Shown: positions 10,441-19,524 of the stretch, piece after piece | Numbering within the stretch: the stretch's first letter is position 1 | Layout of the letters: each line of letters begins with the position of its first letter | Assembly (NCBI GenBank): GCA_015478945.1 | Contig: JABUQX010014183.1 | Coordinates: forward strand, 135,001 to 157,373 | Source: Trachelipus rathkii | Lineage: Eukaryota; Arthropoda; Malacostraca; Isopoda; Trachelipodidae | Reading direction: 5' to 3' | Length of the DNA: 22,373 nucleotides | Made by a program: the position numbers and the translations under genes | Notes under the pieces: model-generated | Database searches by the model: none | What the model was told of the DNA's origin: nothing | Seen by the model: only the letters and a program-made list of their open reading frames with translations

Positions 10441-11437
10441 CGAGCGTTTAGAGTTTGTCCCGTCATTGTATGGCTTAAAGACTATTAATGCGCGGACATG
10501 GTATTGGGAGACACCGGAAATACATTGGAATCAGCGTAAAGAGGTAGTCCTGTGTAAACTTTTTTGAAAAAATACGAAAAAAAAAGGCCGATTTTAAAAA
10601 AAACAGTGTAATAAAGTAGAAAGATGTAATTTTAACTTATTGTGAATTAAACGTAACCTTACGTGTCTCCGGGCGTAAATATATGGGGGAGAAAGCGAGG
10701 AAGGATTACCTCTAAGGGTAATACTGGCCGCCCGTATGTGCATGTATGTCTGTGTCTCGTCGGTGCCTTCCGGGGAACTAGCGGTTGGGTAGATTAGGGT
10801 CCCGCGCCTTCGCGGGGAGGTCTCCGGAAATCCTTGCCCGCTCTTTGAGAGGCGTTATGGATCAGTAGAGGGTTCCCTTCCGCCCCTCCCTATTTTGGTT
10901 TAGCGGGTAGAAGACTATAAGCCCTTCTCTATTTCCCCGTTCGGCTCGAGCCGCGCTAGTGTGCCGGTGAGATATATATACTACTATATAATATGTAGTA
11001 GTTTATATATATATATATAAATTTGGTTATATATATATAGGAGTTGAGATATATGGATAATTATAGTAGTATTTTTTTTATATTATAATTATATATATAT
11101 TTGTATAGTTATTATATATAAGTTTATTAGAGGTGAGGTATTTGAGAGTGGCACGAGAAAGAGATTTTGCTATTCAAACCCCGTTATAGACCCCGTTACA
11201 AAAAATTTATGACCCCGTTAAAATGAACTGTTTTTAGAGATTGCAGATTTTTTTGATAGAATTTATCATTTTACACCGAACATATTAAATTGTTATTTTT
11301 ACCATGTATTACATTAATTATACGTTCCAGGGCTAGCGTTTTACGGTCTGTATGCGCGAGAAATGTAATTCCTTTTTATCTTGGTAGTAATTAATAGTTT
11401 TTAAGATTACATATGACGGACAAGTTAAACGCGCGAA
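10441..11437. mobile_element. Foldback element, copy A (diverged)
   Basis: Terminal inverted repeats are visible by eye: the left end CGAGCGTTTAGAGTTTGTCC then CGTCATTGTATGGCTTAAAG matches the reverse complement of the right end (CGCGCGTTTAACTTGTCC then GTCATATGTAATCTTAAAAA). The arms also share GGAAATACATT / GGAATTACATT, and the left arm carries GGAATCAGCGTAA, a motif repeated in copy B. The terminal CCGTCATATGTATCTTAAAAA motif is shared with copy C. A GC-rich core (about 10725-10965) ends in CGGCTCGAGCCGCGCTAGTG, like the right core edge of copy C. It also holds a perfect small palindrome at 10801-10816 (CCCGCGCCTTCGCGGG). An AT-rich block (10970-11130) seems inserted after the core. There is no coding capacity, so it would be non-autonomous. 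Confidence 0.72.
11178..11220. repeat. Three short direct repeats ACCCCGTTA
   Basis: The 9-bp motif ACCCCGTTA occurs at 11178-11186, 11190-11198 and 11212-11220, within the right half of foldback copy A. Copy C has CCCCGTAGG in its core. This may be a small tandem remnant of core sequence. Confidence 0.75.
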
Positions 11438-11664
11438 GGTATTATTTATATTAGAGAGTTTGTATTATATTTATAATTAAGGAGGATTAGGTGCTAAGGT
11501 TTATATTTGTATATATATTATTTTTTGTATTATTATAGACATTTTTAATATTTAGTATTTGTATTATATTTTGGTTAGGATTATTATATATATATATAAT
11601 ATTATATATATATATATATATATTATATATGATAGGGTTGCTTATATATATATATATATATATA
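11438..11664. repeat. AT-rich and (TA)n spacer between foldback copies A and B
   Basis: Mostly T/A with TATATA runs at 11587-11630 and 11643-11664. It separates two inverted-repeat elements and is directly abutted by the left end of copy B. Confidence 0.85.
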
Positions 11665-12375
11665 GGCCAAACTACAAGAAGTTACCCAGCATCATATCTC
11701 AATAGCCTAAGATTAGGTACAAGAAAACATGTAACGATTATGTGAGGATCAGCGTGATGAAATGGTGTAGCGGGAAAGTATGAAAAAAAAAATTTTTACT
11801 TTTTTATTATTCATTTTTTTATATCTCCTAAAACTAACGTAATATTAGTATGATCTAAGAAAACTAAATAACATAAATAATGTGAATATCAGCGTGTGAC
11901 AATGTGTAGTATTAAAAAAGGAAAAAAAAATTTTTTTTATAGCTCAATACATAAAAGCAAAACTATGCTACATTAATTTTTTAGTAGGGCTCGAGTCCGA
12001 CGGTGGGACAGAAGGGGGGGACGAAGTCACCTTCCCCGTCGTCCCCCGGAGGCCGAGAGACCCCGACTCTTTGCATCTATGCGGTTTACCTCTGGTGGTA
12101 TTCCTTTAGTTAAAGTATAAAATAAAAAAATACAATTTTTTGTCCAATTTTTTCATACATAATTCATACGCTGATTCTAAATATGTTTATTAGTATTTTG
12201 CTATGGCTTATCTTAGTTTTGGAGATATAATAAAAAAAAAATAAAAAATAAAAATTTTTTTTTTCATTTATCCATACAAAATTTCATACGCTGATTCCAT
12301 TAATGTTATTAGTTTTCTTTCTTGTACTTATCTTATGTTTTCGAGATATGATGCGAGGGCTTCATTAGTTTCACC
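11665..12375. mobile_element. Foldback element, copy B
   Basis: The left end (GGCCAAACTACAAGAAG then CATCATATCTCAA) pairs with the right end, whose reverse complement reads GGTGAAACTAATGAAG then CATCATATCTCGA. Each arm contains two tandem copies of a sub-repeat of roughly 120 bases with the pattern ATATCTC-AAAACTAA-...-GAATCAGCGTATGAA. These motifs lie near 11746 and 11886 on the left, and near 12167 and 12286 (inverted) on the right. The GC-rich centre (about 11987-12090) starts GGGCTCGAGTCCGACGGTGG followed by GACAGAAGGGGGGGAC, nearly the same as the left core edge of copy C. It contains GGGGGACGA and its complement TCGTCCCCC. (TA)n lies directly at both ends. No protein is encoded. Confidence 0.85.
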
Positions 12376-12560
12376 ATATATATATTATATATATAATTAG
12401 TATATTTATTATATTATAATTATTTTATAATATAATATATTATTATATATATTATATATAATATTATATATATATATATATTTATATATATTATATATAT
12501 TTTTTATTTATTATATTTTTATTTCTGATTTTATTATATATACTATTTTTGTATTATTAG
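12376..12560. repeat. (TA)n / AT-rich right flank of copy B
   Basis: Continuous TATATA and TATTATA sequence beginning at the last base of the foldback arm. Confidence 0.9.
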
Positions 12561-13090
12561 TTATGGTATATATCATTGGCTCTTATGAGTGTTAATGGCG
12601 CAGATTAAATATGGTTCTTTTCTTTAACTGCTTTTTTCTAATATGGAGTGTTATTGTGGGAAGTATGGTCTAACATTAAATTTGGGTGCTGAGGGGAGCA
12701 GGATCAATAAAAAATTTGTGAAATATCAAAAAGGAGAAGGTAATCCATTTAATGATATCGTACTTTTTTTTAGTTTTGTTGGTTACGTTTCAGGCGTTCG
12801 TTTGGCTGCGCCCTTGTTGGGAAAGAGTCGACCCATCTCACGATATTTTCTGTTTGGCAAAAAATCTTACCCGAAAAAGAGAAACATTGTTACGGATTAG
12901 TAGTAGTTGCGCGGTTGTAGGTTATGTCGAAATTTAGCGGTGTTCATCGTCCGATCCAATAGGTGTAGGTTGGTTTTACTGCATCGTTCGATGCCATACA
13001 GGTGAGTTGTGCGGTTACTGCTGCTCTATAGTTAGGTATGATATGTTTTGTTATTGTTATGATCACAGAATATTGCGGTATATAATTGGT
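12561..13090. other. Complex island, possible but unsupported coding frame
   Basis: Non-repetitive sequence with higher GC. An 85-codon ATG frame at 12643-12900 has a balanced composition (Cys, Gly, Arg, Lys), but no domain was recognised. A splice-donor-like CAG-GTGAGT lies at 12998-13006 without a matching recognisable exon. A second overlapping frame starts at 12752. It could be a decayed gene or element piece; it is left unnamed. Confidence 0.3.
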
Positions 13091-13222
13091 TTATTATATA
13101 TGCACTTTTATAGGTTAATTATTTATAATATTTATATATATTATTATATTATTATATTATTATTTATATATATAATATATATAATAGTATATGGAATTGT
13201 TATTATTATATTATATATATAG
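13091..13222. repeat. (TA)n / (ATT)n block
   Basis: TTATATATTATTATATTATTATATT-type sequence; the small frame through it is low-complexity. Confidence 0.85.
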
Positions 13223-13530
13223 AACAACGTGAACGTATTTTAACGTGCAGTAAACAGTTATGGGGTACCGCTATTGTCTCTTTTAGTAATTATTCTCACT
13301 TATTAGCATCTATAACGACTTCGCGTTTTCTTCTCGTGCAAAATGTCCCGATGTCGTTTTTCCGCTTTAGTTATTATTAAATATTTTTAATGACCCAAAT
13401 TTTAAATTCTCATTAGCATCTTAATTTTAATTGCTAGTATCATTACTAACAATATATTTTTGCTTTTTTTTTCCTGAAAAAAAGTAAAAAAAAAAGCATA
13501 TTTATTTGCGCCATGTGAAGACAATAAAGG
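13223..13530. other. Unassigned island
   Basis: Non-repetitive sequence with a few CG dinucleotides and an inverted pair of homopolymer runs at 13464-13494 (GCTTTTTTTTTCC and the A-run ending in GC), a small potential hairpin. No gene was recognised. Confidence 0.4.
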
Positions 13531-13690
13531 TCATATATATATTATATATATTATATATATAGTATTATATATTATAATATTTTATAAGATATTATATTAT
13601 ATTTATTATATTATATTATGCGTATTTTATTATTATTTATTTATATATATACTATATTTAATTATTTTTGTTTGTTTATAAATTTATTGG
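13531..13690. repeat. (TA)n / AT-rich block
   Basis: TATATA and TTATATT steps, bounded by complex sequence on both sides. Confidence 0.88.
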
Positions 13691-14130
13691 CTAAATGGAC
13701 CCACGCCCTGAGGGATTTCATTTAGATCTTGCATGTATGTTTGAAATAAACTGTAATGAAAGAAGAACGTACAACACGCATTTCGATTTTGCACTTTTGT
13801 TAACTAACGATTTTTAGGAAAATGCTCAAGTTGCCTTCGTTCGTTTTCGTCAAATTTAGCACAATTTTAGGAAAATGCTCACCAAACGTAAGGAATTTCC
13901 TCATTTCTGTAAGGTTGCTATTTCTTCGTGCTTACCGAATTTAATGGAAAACTGTTTTTAGCTGACAATGTAATACTAAACTAAGATTGGCGGGCTGTAA
14001 GTAAGTTTTTTTGTCGTTGATTTGTTATGAATTGTTCATTCATGAAATTAGTTTCTTTTTTAAATTAATGTCTTCCAATCGATAAAACTCCATTCACAAT
14101 AGTTTGAATCAATTCCAAACTTTCTGATAG
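13691..14130. other. Complex island upstream of the exon-like block
   Basis: Ordinary AT-rich sequence that could be intron. The stretch TTTTAGGAAAATGCTCA occurs twice as a direct repeat (13815-13830 and 13866-13881, approximately). A donor-like GTAAGTAAG sits near 13998. Directly before 14107 the frame of the next feature can be read back as LPIDKTPFTIV to 14072, across one TGA at 14105-14107, so coding sequence may begin earlier than the acceptor chosen. Confidence 0.4.
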
Positions 14131-14419
14131 CTCAAATTTCCAATGTGATGATGAAGATCTTAAAGAGTTTATTCCTAAATACACACCCTACATCGTTGTT
14201 GATCACAAACATGGTGATAAACTAAAACCAGGCTATGATTATTCTTCCGTAAAAATCGTGCTATTCATCTTTATCTTACAAAGGCAGCATTCTGTCTTGT
14301 GAGCACAAATGAAAAAGGAAAACAGTTTTGGGTTTGCATGGTTTAGTTTATAGTCCAGGCTTAGCTTTCACAGTAAAAAAGTTTATTATCAGCAAAAACA
14401 GTGTTGAGTACTTGTACTG
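14131..14419 (+). pseudogene. Exon-like coding block of unknown protein, frameshifted
   Basis: This 289-base block stands out from AT-rich surroundings as coding-like. An acceptor-like TTTCTGATAG precedes it and a consensus donor, G-GTAAGT, follows at 14420. The reading passes through three frames. Frame one reads CDDEDLKEFIPKYTPYIVV then DHKHGDKLKPGYDYSS, to about 14250. A one-base shift gives KNRAIHLYLTKAAFCLVS then TNEKGKQFWVCM, to about 14340. A further shift gives GLVYSPGLAFTVKKFII then SKNSVEYLYW up to the donor. The residues are mixed, charged and non-repetitive, unlike translations of the surrounding DNA. I do not recognise the family. The first part faintly recalls the acidic-LKxxxPxxxPxxIV pattern of ADF-homology domains, but the rest does not fit, so no function is claimed. 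The shifts are either decay or assembly indels in a real exon. Confidence 0.5.
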
Positions 14420-14597
14420 GTAAGTTATTTTTAACGCGAGTACCGGTCTTACTTGGGTCCTGATGTACTTGGCAAAATTCGGATGTCTTTTCAGGTTTTT
14501 TTGTCTTCTTTTTTTATTAAGTACAAGTTTTTGTTTAAGTTTTTAAAAGTAAAATTCTAAAAAATATAATTAATTTTGTGAAAAGGATATAGGATAA

Positions 14598-14600
<3 letters not shown>
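14420..14600. other. Possible intron start after the exon-like block
   Basis: Begins with GTAAGTTATTT. It contains an acceptor-like TGTCTTTTCAG at about 14484-14494, followed by a T-rich stretch with no readable exon. Confidence 0.35.

Positions 14601-14652
<52 letters not shown>
14601..14652. repeat. (ATT)n perfect trinucleotide repeat
   Basis: An uninterrupted run of about 17 ATT units. It is one of the few perfect microsatellites in the window. Confidence 0.95.
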
Positions 14653-14654
<2 letters not shown>

Positions 14655-14724
14655 GTCTATAATAGTTTAATTTTTAGTTAATACTCTTGTATCCGAAAGG
14701 GAAGATCTTTTGAAAGATGATTGA

Positions 14725-14971
14725 GGTATAGTATTTATATATATAGTTATAGTAGATAATATATATATTAGGGTATATATTTATATAGTGAATATATATA
14801 TAATATAATATATTATATATTAATGGTATAGAAACTTTTTTATATTGTTAGGTTCATATAATATATATTTTTATTTATTTGTTTTATGAGTATATTATAT
14901 AATATATATATATATATCTATATCGAAGAATATCATTGGAAAAGTGTGGTTATATATTAGTGGAAATATGG

Positions 14972-15009
<38 letters not shown>

Positions 15010-15421
15010 CATATATATATATAGAGTATATATATATGAATAATATAATATATAATATATATATAATTTATATATATATTATTTATGATATATATATATA
15101 ATATATATATATAATATATTATTCTATTATATATATATATATATATATAGTTATTAGTATATATATATATCTTATTTATTATATATTTTTATTGTAGTAA
15201 AATAATTTTTAAATATATTATTAGTTTATTTTTTTGATATTTAGTTTTTTCTTATATGTTTTTTTATATTTATTAATTTTTTTATTTATTTATTTATATT
15301 TTATATTTTTATTTAGATTTAATATTTATTATATTATATTTTATATTTAATTTATATATTTTTATATATTATTATTATATTTTATATTTATTATATATTT
15401 ATATATATTTATTTTTTTATT

Positions 15422-15454
<33 letters not shown>

Positions 15455-15925
15455 AGTATTAGTTAATTATACATATATATAATCTATTTATTTATTTAAA
15501 GTTTATATTATTATTTTTATATTATTTTTTAGTTTAAGGATTTTTAAAGATTTATTTCAGGAAATAATATTTGTTTATTTATATTTAGTAATTAGTATTA
15601 TATATATATACTTATTTTTGTGTGAAGTTATATTTGTATTTATAATATTATATTGGGTTAAGTTTATTTTAGTTATTGAGGTATATAATATTTATAGATA
15701 TTTTTGTAAATTTTTTTTGGGTAATTTTTTATATATTTTTAATGTAGTAGATGGATATGGGTACAAATAATACTAAAAATTTTATATTATATATTATATA
15801 TAATATAAGTTTTGTTATTGGTATTTTGTTATTATTATATGTATATTTAATATATTATTATAGTTGATTTTGGTAGTGATCTCTATCCCAATCAGTCATT
15901 GGTATTTATATATATTTATAGATAA
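14725..15925. repeat. Long (TA)n and AT simple-sequence region
   Basis: About 1.2 kb almost free of C. TATATA runs are longest at 14970-15003, 15129-15150 and 15425-15453. In between, TTTATTTATTTATATTTT-type stretches (15180-15420) and G-punctuated AT sequence (15480-15890) occur. No gene was seen. Confidence 0.88.
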
Positions 15926-15935
15926 GTGTTCTTAC

Positions 15936-16118
15936 CTGTAATGTACTTGTATTCTTGCCCTGAATTCAAATCGTGCCTGTATATATTTCTACCTTCCAAT
16001 TGGCCTGGGTTTATACTTAATGACGTTGTAATGTTTGCTAACCTCCATTTCGTCCATCAATTTGTTATGTTTATCTTGAATTTTGTCGAGAGCGGTAAAT
16101 CAAATGTTAGCGAGTCGT
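15936..16118 (-). pseudogene. Coding-like fragment with splice-donor-like end
   Basis: On the minus strand, one frame reads ALDKIQDKHNKLMDEM, then EVSKHYNVIKYKPRPIGR, then a stop and KYIQARFEFRAR. The first part is polar and heptad-like, as in coiled coils of transposon ORF1 or structural proteins. Another frame stays open over the last part (SLSINPGQLEGRNIYRHD and onwards). The block ends at ACAG-GTAAGA (15936/15935), which fits a splice donor. The composition is distinct from the AT simple sequence on its left. The family is not recognised. It could be a decayed exon or a piece of a dispersed repeat with an ORF. Confidence 0.3.
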
Positions 16119-16275
16119 GACGTCATCAATGAAAATTTAATTAATAAACATGGAAAATTTGGCATTTCGAAGCAATTTGGTGATTGTATAGTAGAGAATA
16201 AATGAAATAGTCTCCATAAAAATGATAGTGGAAAAAAGCATAGAGTGCACCTTCTCTTTCTCGCTTTGCCGTGTT
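16119..16275. other. Unassigned sequence
   Basis: Complex AT-rich DNA with one TGACGTCA palindrome (16117-16124 approximately), the sequence of a CRE/ATF-type binding site. With no gene attached, this may be coincidence. Confidence 0.3.
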
Positions 16276-16354
16276 GGCACCTTAATTACTAGTGCATTGG
16301 GCATGGCATTTGCTGGTTATGTTTCTGTCGTTCAGTGCAGAGGTGATTAGTGCC
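16276..16354 (+). ncRNA. Pre-miRNA-like hairpin (candidate)
   Basis: The left arm (16276-16299) and right arm (16333-16354) pair over about 22 positions. GGCAC pairs with GTGCC. After a two-base bulge, 17 further positions pair, with only two adjacent mismatches and three G-U-type pairs. The loop is about 33 bases. Overall length (79) and arm length suit an animal microRNA precursor, and the hairpin lies in complex rather than simple-repeat DNA. A small inverted-repeat transposon remnant would look alike. No miRNA family is recognised, and the strand is not determined by the hairpin alone. Confidence 0.35.
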
Positions 16355-17149
16355 CTATTTCAAAAGTGTGGTTGTTGTAAAGGTTTGGTTGTGGCGAGGT
16401 GCGCGTTTTCTTTTTTTTATTATAGCAGAGAGAAATTCTAAGAAAATGAATGTATTTTTTTTTTGTGTATATAAAATATATATTACGTGTAAAATTGAAA
16501 TATATTAATTAGCCAGTACACACCAGGAGAGTATCACAGGCTCTTTTTTGAGTGGTGTATAGGGTTGTATATGTACGGTAATAATTTATTATTTATTATA
16601 TTATTATTATTAATTTTTTATACCCAATATTGTGAATATTAATTCTGTGGCTGGGTGATACAAGGTCCAATGTACAAAGAATAATTGTTTTTAATGCATA
16701 CATCAAAACGATCGGATATTTAAAATCTGTTATGGTGGAAATTTAAGTACATAATAAGCGTCAAGATTATTTGTAATGATTTATAGAGTATATAGGGATT
16801 ATTATGTATAAGAGATAATGTAGTATTTTTTAAATTTATATTATTACGTATAATTGAGTAAAAAACTCAATAAATGCTCATAATATAGTAAATATTATGT
16901 TATATATTTGTTTGTTTAATAATATTAAGATATAATTATTTGTATATTATAATTATTTCATATATATATATATATATAAATTATATATAAATATATATTT
17001 TTATATCTATTATAGGAATATAAATTTAAATAAATATTGATATATTAAATATATTTATTATTCTTGCAACGCCTTCAGTCCTTAATTTATTCATTAATTT
17101 TTTTTAATTCAGTAAGGATAAGTGGGGCATACTAAAGCCTCTTTGTTAG
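16355..17149. other. Unassigned AT-rich region
   Basis: Complex sequence to about 16780, then increasingly AT-rich with short (TA)n runs near 16950-17000. Nothing coding, no inverted repeat of note and no known motif was recognised. Confidence 0.45.
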
Positions 17150-17222
17150 GAGTAGTTCATTTGGTAAAGTGGTTATGTTTTCAACTTAGGTATCATTAGT
17201 TGATAAATAGTAGCACTCGGAC
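17150..17222 (+). repeat. tRNA-like SINE head (degenerate)
   Basis: The stretch TAGTTCATTTGG at 17153-17164 agrees with the RNA polymerase III A-box (TRGCNNAGYNGG) at about ten of twelve positions. It is followed by GTAAAGTGGTTATG, TTTTCAACTTAGGTATCA and AGTTGAT near 17198, where a tRNA would have its anticodon arm and B-box. The B-box match is poor, so this is at best an old tRNA-derived SINE head rather than a working tRNA. The D-arm pairing is weak. Confidence 0.3.
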
Positions 17223-17450
17223 CCGTCCCTAAAAGATCCTTCTTTTCTAAGCTAATTTTTCGAATTAAGATGAATTCAAATGGGGGTTTCGGGGGTATTT
17301 GGGAGATCATTGAATCCTTTTTCTATAAAAAACCTTTTTCAAAAATTATTTTATTTTATCTAGACTATTATCACCCCCCCCCTCCTCCCCACATCACCAT
17401 TCCCCAGGGATGTTTTAAAATAAGTTTTCCTTTTACACTATTTTCATATT
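17223..17450. other. Unassigned sequence with C-run
   Basis: Includes CACCCCCCCCCTCCTCCCC at 17370-17390. A 60-codon ATG frame at 17270-17452 reads through it but is Phe/Pro-rich and low-complexity, so it is not called. Confidence 0.4.
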
Positions 17451-17575
17451 AATATATATATATATATAATATATATATATATTATATATATATTAATATA
17501 TATATTATATATATTATATATACTTTTATATGTGGATAATATATATATATATATATATTATATTTTATTATTTTT
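17450..17575. repeat. (TA)n microsatellite
   Basis: TATATA/TATTATA sequence with one short interruption at about 17520-17535. Confidence 0.92.
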
Positions 17576-17934
17576 TAGGTATATGTTTGGTTAGGTTTGG
17601 TATGTAATATTATTTGTGGTTTAGGTTTATATATAATAATTTATAATTTGGACAAACAGAAAGAGCACTTGTTTCTCTTTCTTAAGTGGTTTAAAAAGAA
17701 TTTTTTGTTTATTTTAATTGTATTATGTTATTTTGCGAAGGGAGGCACTGGTGTGCCTTGATGGTTTTTTAATAAGCTGCCAATGAGAATGACTTACTCT
17801 TGTTTATGAAAAGTCTGGCACACTCTGGTTCTGGAGGGTGGCCTTTGCTTTAAGTGTATCCTGGCAAAAAATGAAGAATGAATGTTGTTTATATATGTAA
17901 TGAACGTTATTAGATTTTTTAAAACGTACCTTTA
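17576..17934. other. Unassigned complex region
   Basis: Starts with several TTTAGG/TTAGG-like steps (GGTTAGGTTTGG at 17590-17601), then ordinary sequence. A short perfect hairpin, AGGCAC-TGGT-GTGCCT, lies at 17744-17759. No gene was recognised. Confidence 0.4.
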
Positions 17935-17975
17935 TATATTATATATAATATATAATATATATATATATATAATAT

Positions 17976-18031
<56 letters not shown>

Positions 18032-18100
18032 TTATGATATTATCGATAGTAACAATAATTTCTCCAATAAATTATACTATATATATATATATATATATTA
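17935..18100. repeat. (TA)n microsatellite
   Basis: Includes a long, nearly perfect TATATA run at 17980-18027. It forms the left flank of the transposon-like element at 18104. Confidence 0.93.
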
Positions 18101-18103
18101 TAT

Positions 18104-18614
18104 AAAGGGATTTGGTAGCTTGGGTTTGGATCCGATGCATGGATCAGCTACGCATTGCAGTGGCATACGCAAGAAGGGGGGAAGGGCTGCGGGGCTTCAT
18201 CAACTCCCGAAATTTTGATGATATATCAATTCATTTTTATTTCAAAATTTTCAAATAAAGTAATGAAAAATGAGTAAAACTGAAGAAATTGGTACTCTGG
18301 AAGATTTTGTCAGCCCCCCCCCCCCCTCTCCGACAAACTCCGTATGACTCAGTGAATAGAAAAACGTATATCACTTTAAAAATTGTCCTAGTCGAAAAAG
18401 TAATAAAAATGTCAAAGGATTTTTTTTTCAATTTATCTTATTAGAAAAATAAATTGTGAAGTTATTTTTCTTATAAGTAATATTCCTATTCTGCGTTGAT
18501 AGTTTCGTTGTAAGATTATTTTTGTTATATTATTAGGATATTAGTTGGGACATTTTTTTTATTTGAAATGTACAATAGATAATAACATCCAGCGATGAGC
18601 TACCAAATCTTTAA
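18104..18614. mobile_element. Small transposon-like element with short inverted ends
   Basis: The left end AAAGGGATTTGGTAGCT (18104-18120) is matched by the reverse complement of 18598-18614 (TTAAAGATTTGGTAGCT), differing by a two-base GG insertion and end bases. The ends enclose about 510 bases without coding capacity. (TA)n lies directly on the left. The interior contains a second element (18158-18355). This is a candidate non-autonomous DNA transposon; target-site duplications could not be fixed by eye. Confidence 0.45.
18158..18355. mobile_element. Nested CAGTGGC-ended MITE-like element
   Basis: The left end CAGTGGCATACGCAAG, followed by a G-run, is typical of the CAGTGGCGTANNC...GGGGG ends common in invertebrate DNA transposons. 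Here a degenerate right end (C-run, then CCGTATGACTCAGTGA) can be read as its inverted partner. Length is about 200 bases. The C-run at 18314-18326 mirrors the left G-run. It lies inside the element at 18104-18614, so it would be the younger insertion. The superfamily cannot be decided. Confidence 0.45.
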
Positions 18615-18736
18615 GAAACGGTTCTTTGCTTTGTCAGATGATTTAGCTGCCTGTTCACTACTTTACATAAAAAGTTATAGCTAATCGTCTTATATAACAA
18701 CATCCCTACATTAACTCCCTATCAATGGAATTGATT

Positions 18737-18812
18737 GAAGATATTTACGTAGATATTTATGTAGATATTATTTATATAGATATTTATTATTACTTACGTA
18801 GATATTTAAGTA
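18737..18812. repeat. Short minisatellite, TAGATATTTA-type
   Basis: About five imperfect copies of a 12-base unit close to GTAGATATTTAC, with palindromic TACGTA at two of the junctions. Confidence 0.7.
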
Positions 18813-19010
18813 AGTTAGGAGAGAGAAAATAAATTCTTTAGAAAGAGAGAAATAAATTTTTTTAGCGATGTTTAGCCAGAATTCAAATTATTATAAATTT
18901 AATTCTATCAAAAGCAGTTAAGTAGTTACTTGTGTGATATTCATATTCATCATTGTGGCGATTTCCGTGATTATATTATCAATCAATTAATTTTGTGCAT
19001 TATCTTAATA
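18813..19010. other. Unassigned AT-rich sequence
   Basis: Complex sequence with a small GA-rich start (GAGAGAAAATAAA). No recognisable feature. Confidence 0.4.
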
Positions 19011-19120
19011 TAATATATATATATAATATATATATTATTATTATATTATATAATATAATATTAAATTATATATAGATATATATATATTATAATTAGAGTT
19101 TATTTATAATATATTTTATA

Positions 19121-19152
<32 letters not shown>

Positions 19153-19157
19153 TATTT
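19011..19157. repeat. (TA)n microsatellite
   Basis: TATATA/TATTATA sequence that directly abuts the left end of the element at 19160. Confidence 0.92.
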
Positions 19158-19159
19158 GG

Positions 19160-19387
19160 GTTTTGCCGAAATTTTCTTTAAATATGTAACAACGATCAGA
19201 GCTATGTGTAGGATAAGTCAACCACCCAGCAAGGCTAGCGTAAAAACCAGAACCCCCTAAGTTTCCTGATCACAAGAAGAATGACATAATTGAAAAGGTT
19301 AATTTATGGATATAGTTAGGTTAGGTTTATAAGTACCTTTTATGTCGGTAGTCACAGTACACGTTTCTAACATTTAAAGTTTTGCCT
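19160..19387. mobile_element. TTAGG-bearing MITE, copy 1
   Basis: Shares with the element at 21712-21926 the blocks GTTTCCTGATCAC, GGTAGTCACAGTACA and TTTCTA-ACATTT, in the same order and spacing class, plus an internal TTAGGTTAGGTT run (19316-19326). The ends are weakly inverted: left TTTAAATATGTAACAACG, against right reverse complement TTTAAATGTTAGAAACG. Length is about 228 bases and no protein is encoded. (TA)n lies at both sides. The left half has diverged more than the right. Confidence 0.65.
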
Positions 19388-19510
19388 ATATATTTATAGT
19401 ATATATTTATTTTTTAAATAATAATGAATATATATTATATATATTATATTTTATATATATATTTTTATATATATTATATATATATTTCTTATTATATATA
19501 TACTTTATAT
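19388..19510. repeat. (TA)n / AT spacer
   Basis: Lies between the MITE and foldback copy C; TATATA runs with TTTATA interruptions. Confidence 0.88.
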
Positions 19511-19524
19511 TTATTTCTTTTTGG

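Noticed and set aside
10725..10965. GC-rich block considered as rRNA or tRNA gene
   Set aside because: No tRNA fold or known rRNA core could be read, and its edges match the cores of the other foldback copies.
14131..14250. ADF-homology (cofilin/GMF-like) domain
   Set aside because: Only the short acidic-LK-P-P-IV pattern is reminiscent; the following residues do not fit the family.
17270..17452. 60-codon ATG frame
   Set aside because: Phe/Pro-rich product of C-run and T-run DNA; not conserved-looking.
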